Part shown: positions 24,129 through 33,482 of the stretch, piece by piece
How the letters are laid out: each line of letters starts with the position of its first letter
Position numbering within the stretch: the stretch's first letter is position 1
NCBI GenBank assembly: GCA_009779975.1
Contig: WRAY01000011.1
Coordinates: 1 to 64,000, forward strand
Reading direction: 5' to 3'
DNA from: Bacillota bacterium
GTDB taxonomy: Bacteria > Bacillota > Clostridia > Christensenellales > Pumilibacteraceae
Length of the DNA: 64,000 bases
Program-made: the position numbers and the translations under genes
The notes under the pieces: model-generated
Seen by the model: the letters and a program-made list of their open reading frames with translations, nothing else
Databases searched by the model: none
Told to the model about the DNA's origin: nothing

Positions 24129-25709
24129 ATGAAACTAAACTTAAAGAAACATTTGCTGGAATCTATTCGTACGATTGCACCTATAACCATAGTTGCAACA
24201 ATTTTTGCATTGATTTTTGTGCCTTCTCCACTTAGTTTAATTATCAATTTTGTTATATCAAGCATGCTTTTGATTGTTGGAATAATGTTTTTTAAAGTAG
24301 GAGTAGACATAGCATTTATTCCCGTTGGAGATTTAATTGGTGCAACTATTCAAAGAAAACGCAAAGTTTGGTTTTTAGTCATAGTGGGTATTACTTTGGG
24401 GACTGTCGCAACACTTGCAGAACCCGGAGCACATGTTCTTGTCGGACTGACAGGAATGCCGTTTTGGCCGCTTTTGGTCTCAATATCTGTTGGCGTCGGT
24501 GTCTTTTTTGCACTTGCACTTGTTAGAATGTTTTTTAGAGTTGGCTTTAGATACATAATTTTAGGGGGCTATCTCTTAATTTTTCTCATCGTTATTTTTG
24601 TGCCGAACGACTTTCTTCCGACGGCGTTTGATTTGGGCGGAGCAACGATGGGGGAAATGACAGTTCCGTTTATAATGACTCTTGGCGTAGGAATTGCATC
24701 CGCTCAAAAAAATGCAAAAAAAGACGATAATTTCGGACTAATTGCAATATGTCCGCTTGGTGCAATTATTGCTGCAATGGTTTTAAGACTTATTGTGGGA
24801 GATAGTTATGTCGATGCCGGTAATTTAGGGGTGATAAACTACTTTGGTTCTTTATCGGAAATGGGTGAATTGTATCTTTCGGCGTTAGGCAATTATTCTT
24901 TGAGGATTTTAATTGCTATAGCGCCAATAGTCACAATATTTTTGATTTTTCAATTTATCTCATTGAAATTATCTTTCAAAAAATTATGTTCTATTTTGCT
25001 TGGATTTTTATTTTTGTATATCGGGGTCGCTTTGTTTTTGATTGGTGTCACTGTAGGCTTTTTACCGATGGGACAAATTATTGGCTACCATATAGCGTCT
25101 TCAAATGTCAATTTTATGCTTATTATTGCGGGGATTATACTAGGTGCTATTGTGATACTGGCTGAACCTGCGGTTTATGTCCTAATAAAAGAAATTGCCC
25201 ATGTTGCAAAAGGAAGAATATCAAAACTGGGAGCAATTATTTGCTTATGTTCTGCTATCGCTGTTGCTATTGCTTTGTCAATGATAAGAGTGATGACAGG
25301 AGTGAATTTTTTATGGATAGCAGTTCCTGCCTATGTGGTAGCGATAGCACTAAGTTTTATTGTTCCAAAATTGTTTTCAGCAGTTGCTTTTGATGCAGGA
25401 GGAGTTGCCTCAGGACCGCTTATGGCAGGGTTTTTGCTGCCGCTTAGCATAGGTGCATCTTATGCACTTGGGGGAAATATTTTAGCGGATGCATTCGGAC
25501 TTATTGCATTTGTAGCACTTTTTCCAATAATTGCATTTCAAATTTTAGGGCTGGTAGTAAAAATTAAAACTATAAAGAAAATTCGTCGACATAAAGCAAA
25601 ATGTAAATATAGAGAAGAAAATGACGGTCAAATATCTTCGGTATTTTTGCCGGATTCTGTTTTTAAATCAACAGTCGAGATTGAAGATAATAATCAATTA
25701 AATTCTTAA
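24129..25709 (+). CDS. DUF1538 family membrane protein, two-repeat form
   Basis: The 526-residue, very hydrophobic protein contains two copies of the DUF1538 unit. The first is marked by FKVGVDIAFIPVGDLIG and TVATLAEPGAHVLV, the second by FLIGVTVGFLPMGQIIG and AIVILAEPAVYVLI. Each unit has about six membrane helices. The AEP motifs inside helices suggest a transporter of cations or small solutes, but no substrate has been established that I can cite. The start at ATG 24129 lacks a ribosome site. An alternative TTG at 24087 would begin inside the terminator's T-run. The terminator-bearing leader implies regulation by premature termination. Confidence 0.8.
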   Translation: MKLNLKKHLLESIRTIAPITIVATIFALIFVPSPLSLIINFVISSMLLIVGIMFFKVGVDIAFIPVGDLIGATIQRKRKVWFLVIVGITLGTVATLAEPGAHVLVGLTGMPFWPLLVSISVGVGVFFALALVRMFFRVGFRYIILGGYLLIFLIVIFVPNDFLPTAFDLGGATMGEMTVPFIMTLGVGIASAQKNAKKDDNFGLIAICPLGAIIAAMVLRLIVGDSYVDAGNLGVINYFGSLSEMGELYLSALGNYSLRILIAIAPIVTIFLIFQFISLKLSFKKLCSILLGFLFLYIGVALFLIGVTVGFLPMGQIIGYHIASSNVNFMLIIAGIILGAIVILAEPAVYVLIKEIAHVAKGRISKLGAIICLCSAIAVAIALSMIRVMTGVNFLWIAVPAYVVAIALSFIVPKLFSAVAFDAGGVASGPLMAGFLLPLSIGASYALGGNILADAFGLIAFVALFPIIAFQILGLVVKIKTIKKIRRHKAKCKYREENDGQISSVFLPDSVFKSTVEIEDNNQLNS

Positions 25710-25759
25710 TGAATTATAGTTGAAGTAATTTTAGTAACTCTCTTTTCATAAAATATTAT

Positions 25760-26806
25760 GTGAAGAAGATTTTTTCAATTTCAATGCTTATCGTTTCGTC
25801 TGTAATTGGTGCCGGCTTTGCCTCAGGCAGAGAAATAATTTCATTTTTTTCCTCACCAACAAGTATCATCATTGCACCGCTTATCGGAGTGGGAATTTTT
25901 TTGATTAGTTCGTTGTTTTTGCACATCGGTTCAAAATTAAACACCAATTGCCTAACGACTGTTAACAAAGCACTGCTTGGTAAGGCTCACTTTGCGGGTG
26001 ATGGTTTTTTGCTTGCTAACTCGCTCATAGTCCTAAGCGCTATGTTTGCAGGCTTTTCGGCACTTGGCAATATGTTCTTAGATGTCCCGATAGTCTTTCC
26101 GCTGATTGCGGCGGTGCTGTGTGTTTTGATTGTCTACACAGGAACAAAAGGCCTATTGAAAGTCAATCGATTTTTGATGCCTGTTGTCATCATATCTTTA
26201 GTTGCAATTTCTATTGTTTCAATGCAGGGAAGAGATTCATATTCTAGTAACGGAAATGGGGTGTTTGGGTTTCAAACGATAGGATTTTTGTTTTTGTATT
26301 TGTCAATGAACATGCTGCTTGCTTCAACAGTCTTGACAACGATGGGCAAAATTTCAAAAAAGGAAGTGTTTATTTCTTCCGCACTTGCAGGAGTTTTTCT
26401 TGGGATATTGACACTATTTTTAGTCATAGCACTAAACCGCTATGATGTTTCAAATGTTGAATTGCCGCTTCTCTACATAGCAGGGCAAATGCATCTTTCG
26501 ATTTATATCATAGTCATAGCAGTTTTAGCAATCAGCATACTAACAACAATGTTTATAGCAATGAACGCTTTGGTTGCATGGATAAACAATATTTTCAAAA
26601 ATCGTCTTTATTCTTCAATTTTGGTATTGTTGATTGCAATATCACTCTCAAATCTGGGCTTTAGCGGAGTTGTCAGATTTCTCTATCCGGTCATCGGAGT
26701 GCTGGGGTTAACTTATATAACAGCAGGAATAATTTTTGTCATTCGTCAAAAGCGAATGACAAACCAGTTGCAAATGACAGAAAAATGTGATAAACTAAAC
26801 AAATGA
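25760..26806 (+). CDS. YkvI-like membrane transporter
   Basis: The 348-residue protein has about ten hydrophobic helices and the family's N-terminal signature SVIGAGFASGREIISFF, a broken first helix of the LeuT fold typical of YkvI and related amino acid/branched substrate carriers. The substrate is unknown. The start is GTG at 25760; an overlapping ATG at 25758 is out of frame. There is no good ribosome site. The 3' end overlaps valS by 4 bases (ATGA), so the two are cotranscribed. This linkage could hint at amino acid transport but does not prove it. Confidence 0.75.
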   Translation: MKKIFSISMLIVSSVIGAGFASGREIISFFSSPTSIIIAPLIGVGIFLISSLFLHIGSKLNTNCLTTVNKALLGKAHFAGDGFLLANSLIVLSAMFAGFSALGNMFLDVPIVFPLIAAVLCVLIVYTGTKGLLKVNRFLMPVVIISLVAISIVSMQGRDSYSSNGNGVFGFQTIGFLFLYLSMNMLLASTVLTTMGKISKKEVFISSALAGVFLGILTLFLVIALNRYDVSNVELPLLYIAGQMHLSIYIIVIAVLAISILTTMFIAMNALVAWINNIFKNRLYSSILVLLIAISLSNLGFSGVVRFLYPVIGVLGLTYITAGIIFVIRQKRMTNQLQMTEKCDKLNK

Positions 26807-29361
26807 AAAACTACGAACCGAAAGAATTTGAAGATAAAATCTACTCCAATTGGATAAAAAACGGTTTCTTTAAATCACGAGTTAACCCTGACAAAAAACC
26901 GTTTACTATCATAATGCCGCCGCCGAATATCACAGGGCGGTTGCATATGGGACATGCCTTGAATAATACTATTCAAGATGTTTTAATACGCTATAAAAGA
27001 ATGAAAGGGTATGAAGCATTGTATCTGCCCGGAACTGACCATGCTTCAATTGCGACAGAGGTCAAAATTATTGACAAGTTGATTGAAGAGGGAACGAGTA
27101 AAGAAAAACTTGGAAGAGAAAAGTTTTTGGAACGGGCGTTTCAATGGAACGATGAATTCGGCGGAAGAATTATTGAACAATTGAAGAGACTTGGCTGTTC
27201 GTGTGATTGGGACAAACATGCTTTTACTATGGACGAAATTCGCTCAAAAGCGGTCAAAGATGTTTTTGTAAAACTATATGAAAAAGGTTTGATATATCAA
27301 GGCAATCGAATTATTAATTGGTGTCCGGAATGCAAAACGGCACTTAGCGATGCCGAGGTTGAACACGAGCCGAATGAGGGGCATTTGTGGCACATAAAAT
27401 ATCCTCTTATTGACGGAAGCGGTTTTGTGACAGTTGCAACAACAAGACCCGAAACAATGCTTGGCGATGTCGCGGTTTGTGTTAATCCGAAAGACAAAAA
27501 GTATGCAAAATTGATTGGAAAAGAACTTTCTCTTCCATTGACAAACCGAACAATTCCCATCATCGCTGATAACTATGTTGACAAATCTTTCGGTACAGGG
27601 GCAGTAAAAATTACCCCTTATCATGACCCTAATGACTTTGAAATAGGACTACGGCATAATATTGAGCCTGTCTGTGTTATGAACGAAGACGGAACAATGT
27701 CTTATGGTGCATATAGTGGCATGGACAGATTTGAGGCTCGTAAACGCATTGTGGATGCTTTAAAAAAGCAAGAACTTTTAGTCAAGACAGAAAAACACCA
27801 AAATAATGTCGGAACATGTTATCGCTGCCAAACAATAATTGAACCGATGATTTCAAAGCAATGGTTTGTAAAAATGAAACCATTGTCGGGAAAAGCGATA
27901 GAAAGCGTAAAGACAGGAGAAACGAAATTTCTGCCAAAACGATTTGAAAAGACTTATTTTCATTGGATGGAAAACATCAAAGATTGGTGTATCTCTCGCC
28001 AATTATGGTGGGGTCACAGAATACCGGCATATCATTGCACCTCTTGCGAAAAGATGGTGGTGAGTGCAAAACATATTGAAAAATGTTCGTGCGGCGGAAA
28101 AGTCAAACAAGATGAAGATGTTTTGGACACTTGGTTTTCATCCGCGCTTTTTCCTTTTTCAACTTTAGGCTATCCTGAAAAAACAGAAGAACTGAAATAC
28201 TTTTATCCAACGGATGTTTTGGTCACAGGCTATGACATAATTTTCTTTTGGGTGGCAAGAATGATTTTTTCGTCACTCGAATTTATGAGCGAAGTGCCGT
28301 TCCACACTGTCTATATCAACGGACTTGTTCGGGACGAACACGGAAAAAAAATGTCAAAATCAGCAGGGAACGGAGTTGACCCATTGGAACTAATCGATAA
28401 ATATGGGGCAGACACTTTGCGTTTTTCTCTTGTCAACGGAATAGCGGCAGGCGGTGACACAAGAATACAATACGACAAACTAGAAGGCTACCGCAACTTT
28501 ATGAACAAAATTGTCAATGCTTCAAAATTTGTTGGAATGCATTCAAATAACGCAGAAAAATCAATTGATGAAAAAAACCTTTCAATCGCCGATAAATGGA
28601 TTTTGACTAAACTAAATCAAACAACTTTGGACATCACAAAATATATGGACAAATTTGATATTGGTTTGGCGTCATCAAAACTCTATGAATTTATTTGGAA
28701 TGATTTTTGCGATTGGTATATTGAATTAACAAAAGCGAGTTTGAATGCTGATGTCCTTCTTTTCGTTTTTTGTTCAATATTAAAACTATCTCATCCATTT
28801 ATTCCATATTTAACAGAAGAACTATATCAAAATTTGCCTCATAATGAGCATAAGAGCATAATGATTTCTAACTATCCGGAAACAAAAAAATCCTACAAAA
28901 AGGAATTTCAAGGTTTTGAAGAAGTCATGAACCTAATAAAAGGCATAAGAAATCTAAGAAGTGAACTAAATGTTCCAAATTCAAAAAAATCAAAAATCTA
29001 TATAATCTCAGCAAAAGGACAAGAAAAACTTCTAAAGTCCGCAAGTCCCTATATCGAAAAATTAGCCCAAGGCGATGGAATAGAATTTAGTAAACCCAAC
29101 GGCAAATACAGTGAACTAATCACAAACATAGGAGTGGTCTATCTTAAAACAGATGACCTAATCGACACTGAAAAAGAAAAAGAACGCTTGGAAAAAGAAT
29201 TGCAAGCGGTGATAAGCGAAATAAAAAGAGCCGAAGGAATGTTAAACAATGTCGGTTTCACTTCTCGTGCCCCTCTTAAAAAAATAGAAGAAGAAAAACA
29301 AAAACTCCAAAAATATATTGACCTAAAAGCAAAAATCGAAAAAAGTTTGAAAGAGTTGTAG
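26803..29361 (+). CDS. valS: Valine-tRNA ligase
   Basis: ValS charges tRNA-Val and edits misactivated threonine. The 852-residue class I synthetase has PPPNITGRLHMGHAL with the HIGH-type motif HMGH at residue 48. The CP1 editing domain follows (TTRPETMLGDVAV). Next is a zinc-like Cys cluster (CTSCEKM...CSCGG near 415-430), then GKKMSKSAGNGVDP near residue 515. It ends with an anticodon-binding helical domain and a C-terminal coiled coil from about 785. It is a little shorter than the common 870-880. It overlaps the preceding transporter gene and ends at a terminator. Confidence 0.96.
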   Translation: MKNYEPKEFEDKIYSNWIKNGFFKSRVNPDKKPFTIIMPPPNITGRLHMGHALNNTIQDVLIRYKRMKGYEALYLPGTDHASIATEVKIIDKLIEEGTSKEKLGREKFLERAFQWNDEFGGRIIEQLKRLGCSCDWDKHAFTMDEIRSKAVKDVFVKLYEKGLIYQGNRIINWCPECKTALSDAEVEHEPNEGHLWHIKYPLIDGSGFVTVATTRPETMLGDVAVCVNPKDKKYAKLIGKELSLPLTNRTIPIIADNYVDKSFGTGAVKITPYHDPNDFEIGLRHNIEPVCVMNEDGTMSYGAYSGMDRFEARKRIVDALKKQELLVKTEKHQNNVGTCYRCQTIIEPMISKQWFVKMKPLSGKAIESVKTGETKFLPKRFEKTYFHWMENIKDWCISRQLWWGHRIPAYHCTSCEKMVVSAKHIEKCSCGGKVKQDEDVLDTWFSSALFPFSTLGYPEKTEELKYFYPTDVLVTGYDIIFFWVARMIFSSLEFMSEVPFHTVYINGLVRDEHGKKMSKSAGNGVDPLELIDKYGADTLRFSLVNGIAAGGDTRIQYDKLEGYRNFMNKIVNASKFVGMHSNNAEKSIDEKNLSIADKWILTKLNQTTLDITKYMDKFDIGLASSKLYEFIWNDFCDWYIELTKASLNADVLLFVFCSILKLSHPFIPYLTEELYQNLPHNEHKSIMISNYPETKKSYKKEFQGFEEVMNLIKGIRNLRSELNVPNSKKSKIYIISAKGQEKLLKSASPYIEKLAQGDGIEFSKPNGKYSELITNIGVVYLKTDDLIDTEKEKERLEKELQAVISEIKRAEGMLNNVGFTSRAPLKKIEEEKQKLQKYIDLKAKIEKSLKEL

Positions 29362-29368
29362 AAAATAG

Positions 29369-29405
29369 AAAATGTCATGATATAATTGCCATGACATTTT
29401 TTTTG
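29369..29405. terminator. Intrinsic terminator, bidirectional
   Basis: AAAATGTCATG (29369-29379) pairs with CATGACATTTT (29390-29400), followed by a T-run. It separates convergent valS and the ferritin-like gene. Confidence 0.85.
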
Positions 29406-29417
29406 TTTCAATTTCTT

Positions 29418-30662
29418 TTACTCTCGTCCGACACTTGTGTTATCTTTTTTCCTATCGTCTAAGTCTTTTATAGGATGAGGAGAGTCTTGATAGCGGTAGT
29501 CTGTTCCGTTAAAGACGTGAATACTCTCATTAATAATAGCATGACTTGGAACGCCTTTGACATCAGAATTGACTGTTTTGTTGTAATTAAAGAAGTCGGC
29601 AGATTTGTCTAATTTTCGGACATCAATATACTTTTCTCTATCACTTGTCAGATAAACATCATTTAAAACTTTTCTGACATAATCTTTGTTAGAGTTAAAC
29701 TTCAACAATTTTGGGAAGTCGGAATTTGGCAAAACCAAACTAGCATCTTTCTTTTCATATTTTTTCAATAGTCTTTCAACAGTTTTTAGATGACTGACTT
29801 CCATTTCAAAGTGTTCTTCATAAATGCCTTTGATATATGGGTCGGTCTCATCTTGTGCCATTGAATGATAAAGATAACATTCGCAATACTCATGCATCAG
29901 CCAATTCTCAAGGAATGTTGCATTAGGGTCAAGTAAACTCTCGTATTGCGAAACATGAATTTCTTCAATCATCGCAATCTCACCATATAGTTTTCGTCCG
30001 ATATCGGAAGGATAATTTGCCGCCATATTCATATAAAAATTCATTGTTTGTTGCTCGGCTGCGGTGATAATCGAGGCGGTCAATCGTGAATTTAAATCCG
30101 CCTTTTTTGAATTCAATGAATACTTTATTTGGTCATATGGATGGCGATGTTCAGAAATTGTTGGACGCCCCGGCATAACCTCCGTTAATTTTCCTAGTAA
30201 AGTCTCCGCTTCAATTTTGAAATCTTTCTTCAAAAGATTTGCAAATCTAAAAAGATGGTCAAAATCTTCAAGCAATGCCAAATTCAAACAATCAAGATTA
30301 TTTTTGTCGGTTTCATTTTGTGCTAAAATACTCGTCAATTCAATTGCTAACTGCTCATAACCTATTGTCGTTTCCAAAAAATGTTCGTCAAGCGGCTTTA
30401 GACATGCAAGTCTTTTCTGCTGCTGTTGTTCGCTATTGCGAATGAGTGCCATTTCTCGTTTTAAGTCATGGTCAGTGACAGTTCTTGCCATTTGGTGCAA
30501 AAACCAAACACTCTCAAATTCAGTACCGTTCATTAAAATTATCCGCAACTTAGTGAAAGGATCAACTTTCTTTTTATCATAAGATTTAGGATAAATCATA
30601 TTCCAATTCATCACAAAATCAATTGGATTCTTTGTTTTTATTTCAAAAGGATTTGTTTTCAT
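29418..30662 (-). CDS. Double ferritin-like (rubrerythrin-type) domain protein
   Basis: The 414-residue soluble protein contains two or more four-helix segments with spaced Glu and His residues of the ferritin-like type: GTEFESVWFLHQM, GYEQLAIELTSIL, AMIEEIHVSQYESLL, LMHEYCECYLYHSM and EEHFEMEVSHLKTVE. The paired EExH-like motifs suggest a di-metal site, as in rubrerythrins or manganese catalases. No rubredoxin Cys pairs are present. A role in oxygen or peroxide stress is plausible for an anaerobe but inferred only. The last 100 residues are polar and may be disordered. The ATG has no SD sequence. It stands alone between two terminating or divergent units. Confidence 0.65.
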   Translation of the reverse strand: MKTNPFEIKTKNPIDFVMNWNMIYPKSYDKKKVDPFTKLRIILMNGTEFESVWFLHQMARTVTDHDLKREMALIRNSEQQQQKRLACLKPLDEHFLETTIGYEQLAIELTSILAQNETDKNNLDCLNLALLEDFDHLFRFANLLKKDFKIEAETLLGKLTEVMPGRPTISEHRHPYDQIKYSLNSKKADLNSRLTASIITAAEQQTMNFYMNMAANYPSDIGRKLYGEIAMIEEIHVSQYESLLDPNATFLENWLMHEYCECYLYHSMAQDETDPYIKGIYEEHFEMEVSHLKTVERLLKKYEKKDASLVLPNSDFPKLLKFNSNKDYVRKVLNDVYLTSDREKYIDVRKLDKSADFFNYNKTVNSDVKGVPSHAIINESIHVFNGTDYRYQDSPHPIKDLDDRKKDNTSVGRE

Positions 30663-30750
30663 AACTCAAATTTTGCCCAAAAATTCAAAAACTAAACTCT
30701 TGATTACCACCTTCAATAGTTTTGGCAATTGATTATGTGTAAGCAATCTC

Positions 30751-30848
30751 TCACAAAAGTGTTGAAGAGCCATGACAAATGTTTTTGATATTTTTGTCTC
30801 ATGTGTTAGAAATTTTTCACACAAAAGTGTAGAAGACACTTGACAAAA
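30751..30848 (+). repeat. Imperfect 30-bp direct repeat in the pullulanase promoter region
   Basis: 30751-30781 and 30818-30848 share CACAAAAGTGT, GAAGA and TGACAAA in the same order, 68 bases apart centre to centre. The inner CACAAAAGTG is a near palindrome. The second copy contributes TTGACA (30840-30845) as the -35 box of the promoter (TATTGT at 30863-30868, spacer 17). Paired operator sites for a starch-responsive regulator are one reading. Confidence 0.5.
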
Positions 30849-30868
30849 CTAGATATGTGTGGTATTGT
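30840..30868 (+). promoter_or_regulatory. SigA promoter for pullulanase operon
   Basis: Perfect TTGACA (30840-30845), a 17-base spacer and TATTGT (30863-30868). The start codon is 55 bases downstream with an AAGGAAAG ribosome site. Confidence 0.65.
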
Positions 30869-30923
30869 GTTCATGTAGGTTGTTTCAACTTATATGCATA
30901 TAATTTTTTAAGGAAAGAGACTT

Positions 30924-33482
30924 ATGAATTTTAAGAAATTGAAAATGTCGATATTGTCGTTTATTGTGGCTTTTTCGTTGTTTGGCTGCACTTTGATTGG
31001 TGTTGCTGATGGTGCAGATAATGATGCAATTGTGCAAACTTCGACGATATATAATTGGGAAAATGACACAACATTGCAGCGGGATGCAGGGAGATTTTTG
31101 GGTGTTCACTACACTTCGACAGCATCAACTTTTCGTATTTGGTCGCCTGACACGCCGAGAGTTCGCCTTGTTCTTGATCCTGATAATCGTGGGAGCGGAA
31201 GAAGGGTCTACAATCTTGTTTGCCACAGAGACTGGGCAGAGGCTAATAACTACTGGGAAAACAGGGCAAAAACTGAACCGGGAAGAGTTTATGGAGTGAC
31301 AGTTCAAGGCGATTTGTGGCTTTATGAATACATATTCGAAATTAATCATCATTTATCAGTTGGTTCGCCTTATCGGGCGACAAGACATGAGAGTGAAATA
31401 AATCCTCATGCTCAAGACCACTGGCGGGAGGTGCCTGACCCGAATGCAATGATGTCAAGAGCAGGTTCACATTTTATGCGCAGACCATGTCCGCATTCTC
31501 CTAATTATGATATTGAAGTTGTTTCTCGCTCAATTGTCATTGACCCATCACTCATTGTTCCGACTGGCGGCTGGGTTGAGCGCCCTGAATTTATTTCGAG
31601 AACTGATGCAGTAATATATGAAATGCAAATAAGAGATTTTACTATTTCTCACACATCAGGAGTATCTTTTGCAAGACGAGGTAAATTCCTGGGAGCGGTT
31701 GAAAGAGGAACAACTGTTACTCATGACGGCCAAACCGTATCAACAGGACTTGACCATCTTATTGAACTTGGAATTACTCATGTTCATATTATGCCTGCCA
31801 ACAACTTTAAAGGAGTTGACTTTGGTTGGGGTTATGAGCCGTGGAATTTTAATGTTCCTCAGCACTCGTTCTCAATGACACCGCATGACTATGTGAACAG
31901 AATCTATGAATTTAAAACCATGGTAAATGAGTTTCACAGGGCAGGTATTCGAGTGATACTAGACAAAGTTTTTAATCACACTGCAAGAGTACCGTTTCTT
32001 TATGACAGTATTGAGCATAGAAATTTTAATGCAAACAACCGCTCAACAGGCGAGGATAGCAATCCTCACAGAATTATTGGTCAAGACGGAAGCGGTCGTC
32101 AAAGAAGCAGAGGAACTTTCTATGGCATTTCTCACAGGTGGTACCTTGAGCACGGTCAGTATGGTTTTGGCGGTCCGATAACCGGTGTTGCAAACACAAT
32201 GAACAACGAACACCCAATGGTCGAAAGATATTTCAGAGACAGTCTTGAACTTTGGGTCAGTCAATACAACATCTCAGGTTTTCGTTTTGACTTGATGGGA
32301 ACAAAGCCGATGAGAGTTTATGAGGCATGGGGGTTATATTTTAATGCTGCAATACCGCAAGGGCAAACGAGGACTTCCATTAGACACGGAAATGTTTACA
32401 CAAGAAGTTGTTTTGCTGAACGAAAAATTATTTTTTATGGTGAGCCTTGGTCTGCGTGGTATGCTTCTCCGGATGGTCTTGGGATGAGACCGCAAGATAT
32501 TAATGCTCAAAATGAATATGTTCGTCGTGGTTTTATGACTGCGGCATCACCTAATGCTCATATCGGAGTTTTTAATGTTCACACCTCAAGAAGACCTATA
32601 AGAGGGTCACTTAATAACGGCAATTACGCAGGCTTTATGTGGCAGCAAAATTTAGGCGGTGAAACAGAACTTTTCGCTTCAAGAGTTAGGGCAGGCTTTA
32701 TGGGAAGTCTTGCTCATAATGCGGCATATTTAGACGGAAGAATACTGGCGCACGGTGACCCGTATTTTGCGGTGAAAGCGGAACAAAGCATAAATTATCT
32801 GTTTGCTCATGATAACTTGTCCGCATATGATAGGTGGCGTGTGTCTAACAATAATTGGGACGGCGGCGCTCACAGGACTGTAACACTAGGGCATGCCGCA
32901 ATGATGTTTATGCAAGGAATTCCTTTCATCTTTGGCGGAGATGAATTTCTAAGAAGCAAATATTTTCATGGTTCACAAAACAACGATCGTATTACCCACA
33001 ACACTCATCATCATCCTGACCGTTATAACGCTATTGACTGGACAAGAAAAGTGACGCATTTTCAAACATTTGTGGTGTTTAGGGACATGATTGCACTAAG
33101 GCGTGCTCATCCGCATTTTAGGATGAACTCAAGACAAGATATTTTAGGGAATGGAAATGCCGCTCAAAATCTCGGACGAGTGAGAACTTGGCAGTCGTTA
33201 AGAGATAATCATCATTGGATAAAAGTTCATTTGACAAGTCCTGACGCAACAAGTGAATGGAGCGAAATTATTGTTAAATTTATTTTTAATTCTCATGCTA
33301 ATGTTTGGTTCAATTTAGGGGCAGCCGCCTATGATATGCCAAGTTTGGGAACTCAACCATGGAATTTAGCGTTCACTTCGCTGAACGGCTCTCAACAATC
33401 CGAATCGTTTAATGCAGGCTGGCATAATACTCCGGGTGACAGAAATGTGATGGTGTTTTATAGGGCAAGGGGGACGAACTAA
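30924..33482 (+). CDS. pulA: Type I pullulanase, lipoprotein (GH13)
   Basis: It cleaves alpha-1,6 branches in pullulan, starch and glycogen outside the cell. The 852-residue protein has a lipoprotein signal (FIVAFSLFGC). An N-terminal carbohydrate-binding-like segment (STFRIWSPDTPRVRLVL) follows. The GH13 barrel has the pullulanase mark FGWGYEPWNFNVP (usual YNWGYDP), region I DKVFNHT, region II GFRFDLMGT with the nucleophile Asp near residue 456, region III IIFYGEPW with the acid Glu, and region IV FAHDN. The C-terminal beta domain is short. The stop overlaps the next gene (TAATG). The neighbouring malQ supports alpha-glucan use. Repeated elements in the promoter suggest regulation. Confidence 0.9.
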   Translation: MNFKKLKMSILSFIVAFSLFGCTLIGVADGADNDAIVQTSTIYNWENDTTLQRDAGRFLGVHYTSTASTFRIWSPDTPRVRLVLDPDNRGSGRRVYNLVCHRDWAEANNYWENRAKTEPGRVYGVTVQGDLWLYEYIFEINHHLSVGSPYRATRHESEINPHAQDHWREVPDPNAMMSRAGSHFMRRPCPHSPNYDIEVVSRSIVIDPSLIVPTGGWVERPEFISRTDAVIYEMQIRDFTISHTSGVSFARRGKFLGAVERGTTVTHDGQTVSTGLDHLIELGITHVHIMPANNFKGVDFGWGYEPWNFNVPQHSFSMTPHDYVNRIYEFKTMVNEFHRAGIRVILDKVFNHTARVPFLYDSIEHRNFNANNRSTGEDSNPHRIIGQDGSGRQRSRGTFYGISHRWYLEHGQYGFGGPITGVANTMNNEHPMVERYFRDSLELWVSQYNISGFRFDLMGTKPMRVYEAWGLYFNAAIPQGQTRTSIRHGNVYTRSCFAERKIIFYGEPWSAWYASPDGLGMRPQDINAQNEYVRRGFMTAASPNAHIGVFNVHTSRRPIRGSLNNGNYAGFMWQQNLGGETELFASRVRAGFMGSLAHNAAYLDGRILAHGDPYFAVKAEQSINYLFAHDNLSAYDRWRVSNNNWDGGAHRTVTLGHAAMMFMQGIPFIFGGDEFLRSKYFHGSQNNDRITHNTHHHPDRYNAIDWTRKVTHFQTFVVFRDMIALRRAHPHFRMNSRQDILGNGNAAQNLGRVRTWQSLRDNHHWIKVHLTSPDATSEWSEIIVKFIFNSHANVWFNLGAAAYDMPSLGTQPWNLAFTSLNGSQQSESFNAGWHNTPGDRNVMVFYRARGTN

